The notes under the pieces were generated by a model that made no database searches, was not told the DNA's origin, and worked only from the letters and a program-made list of their open reading frames with translations. Source: Beroe ovata (lineage: Eukaryota; Ctenophora; Nuda; Beroida; Beroidae). Taken from it: 28,145 nucleotides of DNA. Below, one piece after another: positions 24,544-28,145 of the stretch; the first letter of the stretch is position 1; each line of letters starts with the position of its first letter. Made by a program: the position numbers and the translations under genes. The DNA lies in assembly GCA_946803715.1 (NCBI GenBank), contig CAMPET010000050.1:281049-309193 (forward strand), written 5' to 3'.

Positions 24544-25911
24544 ACCCTTCCTTACCAATAATGATGGATTAAGAAATAAAAATTTGTGGTGTATATAAGT
24601 GCACTAGTATCTAAATTATTACATAAGTTTTCAACTGAATGGTAAAATATGATAGGCATTTGATGATGTATAAACAGAGTGGAAGTATAAGGTAGCACAA
24701 TATGTATTGAAAGGAAAAATATTCCATTCAATTATGGATAAGGACACATCCTACTGACACATTTAAAACTATCTGTTTGATCTACAATGTAGAAATAGCT
24801 GAAAAGTGAAATCTTGAAGTTGCTAAATTTATCATATCATCACTGAATAGTATTAATTGAAATGATTTGAATATACAAATAAATGAATTATTAAAGAGAA
24901 TAAATTACATAGCCACTGTTACATATATCAACCGACAACATTAAAGCATCAAACATATACGAAGAAAATAATTTGATAAAATAGAAATCTCAAATAACAA
25001 TTATCCATACAAAAAACATTAAACAAAGACCAATAATATGAAATTGAATTGAATTAAAAACGTGTGCGCGAAATTCAGATAACTATAAAAGTTTTCATAA
25101 CATTTAATATTTTGATTTGCTTAAGCAGAATAATTATTACACAATTCACGAAAAAATAGTTTGATATTATTTGACTTCTGTTTTGTGTCGCGCGCAGCGC
25201 GGGTACGGTAATATTAGCTTGTTTGGGCTCTCGCTTTAGAACTTGTTCAATTATTCATATGAACTATTTGTCCTAATAATTAGATGATAATTCCAGCATC
25301 CAATAATTCAAATCCACTGGGATGGATGATATAAAACTTTTGATCCTGAGCAACAAGACAGTCCTGTGCCCGGCCAGAGCTCCAAATTTCTGCAAAATCA
25401 GTCCAAATGGGTTAATACCAAACTAAATACCCAATGGGCTATCTGGAGATAATTTACCCCTTGAATTCTGAGTTAATTGCTAGAAGGGCCAGAGATTGAA
25501 TTTTCGTCGATGAATATGATAATCTAATTGCTGTTATGCAAGTATTCGTTTCTAGTGTTCAATTCAATTCTGCACTCAAAACAATAAGTTATAAGAGCCT
25601 TAAATTATTCATAGGTTATTCATGGGTATACACTATACAACCCAACATGGATGAAGTATTGATTTTAGTATTGATAAAGATGTCATAATACTGATAGTAG
25701 TAGATTATGTGGAATCTATTGATATGTTTGTCTAGTTATGTTCTATGGTATACCTTTGGGTTCAAGTCTAGGTCAATCCAATACTTATCTGAGTTTCTCT
25801 CCTATTCATGGCCCTATCCAAATGATCTAATGAAATGATTGTTTCATTTCAGGATGACAATGACCTATGAGCTATACTGTGAGATTTCATAATAAGATGG
25901 ATCATTGAAGC
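24544..25911. other. AT-rich head-to-head intergenic region (THOC1 / transporter)
   Basis: It separates the divergent starts of THOC1 (-) and the transporter (+). The sequence is strongly AT-rich with no convincing coding frame. One short GC-rich spot (GTCGCGCGCAGCGCGGG near 25187-25203) is the only striking feature and could belong to a shared promoter. Confidence 0.5.
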
Positions 25912-28107
25912 ATGTTGATTGGTGACAGTGACAGTGAAGATGATAATGTTATTTACAATGTATCCAATGGGAATGAATACATTTCATTACAAAACGTAAG
26001 TGTTGCGGTTTATAATGTAATTTTTTTTCATATCTCCTTACATTGAGTCGACAGAAATTTTCTATATTCTACTGACAGATTGATGATTCTGGGCTAAAAG
26101 TTGACGTGAAGTCATGGGCTCCAGAAGCCCCTCGTACATCAGGGTAGGTTGTTTAAGTGTGAAAAACAATGATTGAAGAGATATTCACTTGTTCTCATCA
26201 TGACATTATCGAATCATCTCATAGATTGAAGAGATATAATAGAATATCATTCCATTAAAAGTGTATTCCCTCTGTAGTGTGGGAGCTGTTTTTGCAAATC
26301 TGTTCAAGTGCTATACAGGAGCTGGAATATTGAGTCTTCCGTTTGCTTTCAGATATAGTGGGATCGTGGTGAGTTGTTTTGATTATCTGTTTTATCCAGA
26401 GGCTGCTCGATTTACTGACTCAGAAGTATTGATTGTACAATTTCAGGCAGGTGTATTATGTCTTATGCTGGTTTCGGTAATGTGTACAGTTTCTATGGTT
26501 TGTCTGGTTAAGTGCAAGAACCATCTGTCACTTAAATCATCCACAAATCTTTCTTACAGTGACATTGTTCTCTTACTTTTGGGCAGGTTGGTTTCGATCA
26601 TTCTGAGAATCTTCTACTGACACTGAAAAAAATAGCATGAAATTCTCATATTTCAGGCATTGGAGTATTGTATTAGATGTTGTGATTATCACTTTCCAGT
26701 TTGGAGCTGTGATTATCTATTTCGGTATGTTCCCATGATCACCGACATTGTTAAGGATATGGCAAAAGAGAAATGGATGAACTACCATTCTACTTTACAA
26801 TGAATCATAGTTTTTTCTCGATCCACAACCTCTCATCTTTCAGTATTTGTGTCGGAAAACTTGACTCCTTACTTTACCATCCTTTCTCCTGCTGCTGCTC
26901 GATGGGCTTGGATGGCCTTTATAACCCCCTTATATGTCGGTCTCAGTTGGATAAGATCGTGAGTTTTTTGCCAAGGCATATGGTTATTGTTGAATATACC
27001 GGTAATGTTATTGTTAATTTTCATTTCGCCCATAAAAGAGGCAACCCCCAAATTGGGTAGTTTCAATCAAAAATTCAATCATAATTCGTTTTCGAAGGAG
27101 ATCAGAAATTTCCGAATCAATCAACTGTCATTTTCAGGATGAAGCACATTGGGATAATATCATTCTTTGCTGAGCTGACCATCGTTGGTGGTAGGCATTT
27201 ACTGACTTATCATGCTAGAAAACTGTTTTACTTGTGGAGCAAAGCGGAGAAGGGGTCACAGATCCCATATCAGGGAATTCCTGATATGTAGTTGATACAG
27301 TATGGTCGATTCTGAATTGTTCATGTATTGAAACATTTCCAGGAATTGTGGTGACTGCAATCATTGGATGTGTCCAGCTTTCCCACCAAGTTGTTCCTGA
27401 TCTTGCATACAATGTCGACGTGTTACCACCGTGGAGGTATGTTACTGCTAAGTGCTAGTTTCAATCATTATCATTGGAGACAAGTTAACACTAATAGACA
27501 CAAGTGACCACTGTAACACCACGCCTGACAAACTGTCGAACTGTATTGACCTGGAAACAAAAAGTTATAGCGACAAGTGAATGCAGATCAAATTACATTG
27601 TGTCTCAAGTGTCTCACTGGGTAACACTATGACCTGCTAGAACGTCAAGTCACGGTACCAACTCTCACAAAAACACATGTCAGGAGGGACGCTCATTTTC
27701 ACACACTTCCACAGGACACTACCACTCATGTTTGGGATGGCTGCATTTGCATTTGAAGGAGCGGGCGTTGTCATACCGACGGAATGCAGCATGAAAAAAC
27801 CACACCTTTTCAACAAGGTACAGAACAGAGAGTTATCAGGTAGACTGTATTGAAATCGACTGACGATAGTGTCATAGTGTCATATTTGGACAATTTGACA
27901 CAGATTAAATTCATCATCACAGGTTTTGGTGTTCGTCCTAGTTTGTGCTACTCTGATGTACACTACTTTTGGGGTGCTCATGTACCTCGCATTCGGCCCG
28001 GATACTGGATCAACAACGGGTCAGATCACTGAGAATTTGGAGCAGTTTGCAGTCCATATGCCAAATCGGGGGTTCTGGCACATGGTACAAGTCATTGTGA
28101 GATTGAG
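25912..28107 (+). CDS. SLC36-like proton-coupled amino acid transporter (Aa_trans family), 3' end beyond window
   Basis: This is a multi-pass amino acid transporter; SLC36 relatives act at the plasma or lysosomal membrane. Exons are 25912-25995, 26079-26143, 26278-26368, 26447-26586, 26657-26724, 26844-26958, 27138-27190, 27343-27436, 27715-27817 and 27923-28107, all in phase, about 332 residues so far. After an acidic N-terminus (DSDSEDD) comes the family's first-helix signature (NLFKCYTGAGILSLPFAF). Later landmarks are YSDIVLLLLG, FVSENLTPYF, FGMAAFAFEGAGVVIPTE and TLMYTTFGVLMYLAFG. SLC36 proteins are about 450-500 aa with about 11 helices, so the last three or so helices should lie downstream. 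The start is supported by an upstream stop (ATGGATCATTGA just before). The last donor (28108 GTAGGA) is tentative because the gene runs off the window. Confidence 0.88.
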
Positions 28108-28145
28108 GTAGGATAGACAGTAGACACACACACACACACTCACAC

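Noticed and set aside
25755-25780. Possible tRNA T-arm (GGTTCAAGTC)
   Set aside because: No A box, acceptor stem or anticodon arm could be placed around it.

Overview
The window is animal-type nuclear DNA. It holds five multi-domain genes, four of them split by short introns (mostly about 70-200 nt) with GT/AG borders, and no bacterial-style gene order. A PRDM-type PR/zinc-finger gene, a four-domain voltage-gated sodium channel, a THO-complex subunit, an Ig receptor with an ITAM and an SLC36-type transporter together indicate a metazoan. Compact introns, abundant CpG-rich stretches and a DEEA (NaV2-type) channel suggest an invertebrate, possibly an early-branching one. I cannot name the species.

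Layout. 1-1175: microsatellite-rich flank with no supported gene. 1176-9490 (+): a complete NaV2-type channel of about 1611 aa, with 15 constitutive coding exons plus a duplicated, apparently mutually exclusive pair (2959-3050 and 3091-3182) encoding the domain I S3-S4 segment. 9491-14733: 3' flank, then a repeat-rich, gapped intergenic region with a small repeat family, telomere-like repeats and two near-allelic copies of one 1.4 kb segment. 14734-17568 (+): a compact PRDM protein of about 399 aa with a PR domain and seven C2H2 fingers. 17811-24543 (-): THOC1, eight coding exons, about 565 aa, apparently without the C-terminal death domain of the vertebrate protein. Inside its largest intron, on the opposite strand, 22143-23669 (+): an intronless gene for a 508-aa single-pass receptor with one Ig domain and a textbook ITAM. 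24544-25911: AT-rich head-to-head intergenic region. 25912-28107 (+): the 5' part of an SLC36-like amino acid transporter running off the window.

Single Ns (1479, 12317, 12989, 15702, 19822, 20812, 21663) appear to mark assembly joins. At three places the sequence on either side is the same segment in two slightly different versions, which looks like two haplotypes placed in series rather than true tandem duplication.

The genes do not form a pathway. The most notable items are the exon pair, whose copies keep S4 identical but swap Glu for Gln at the position where vertebrate NaV exons 5A/5N swap Asp for Asn, and the nested ITAM receptor.
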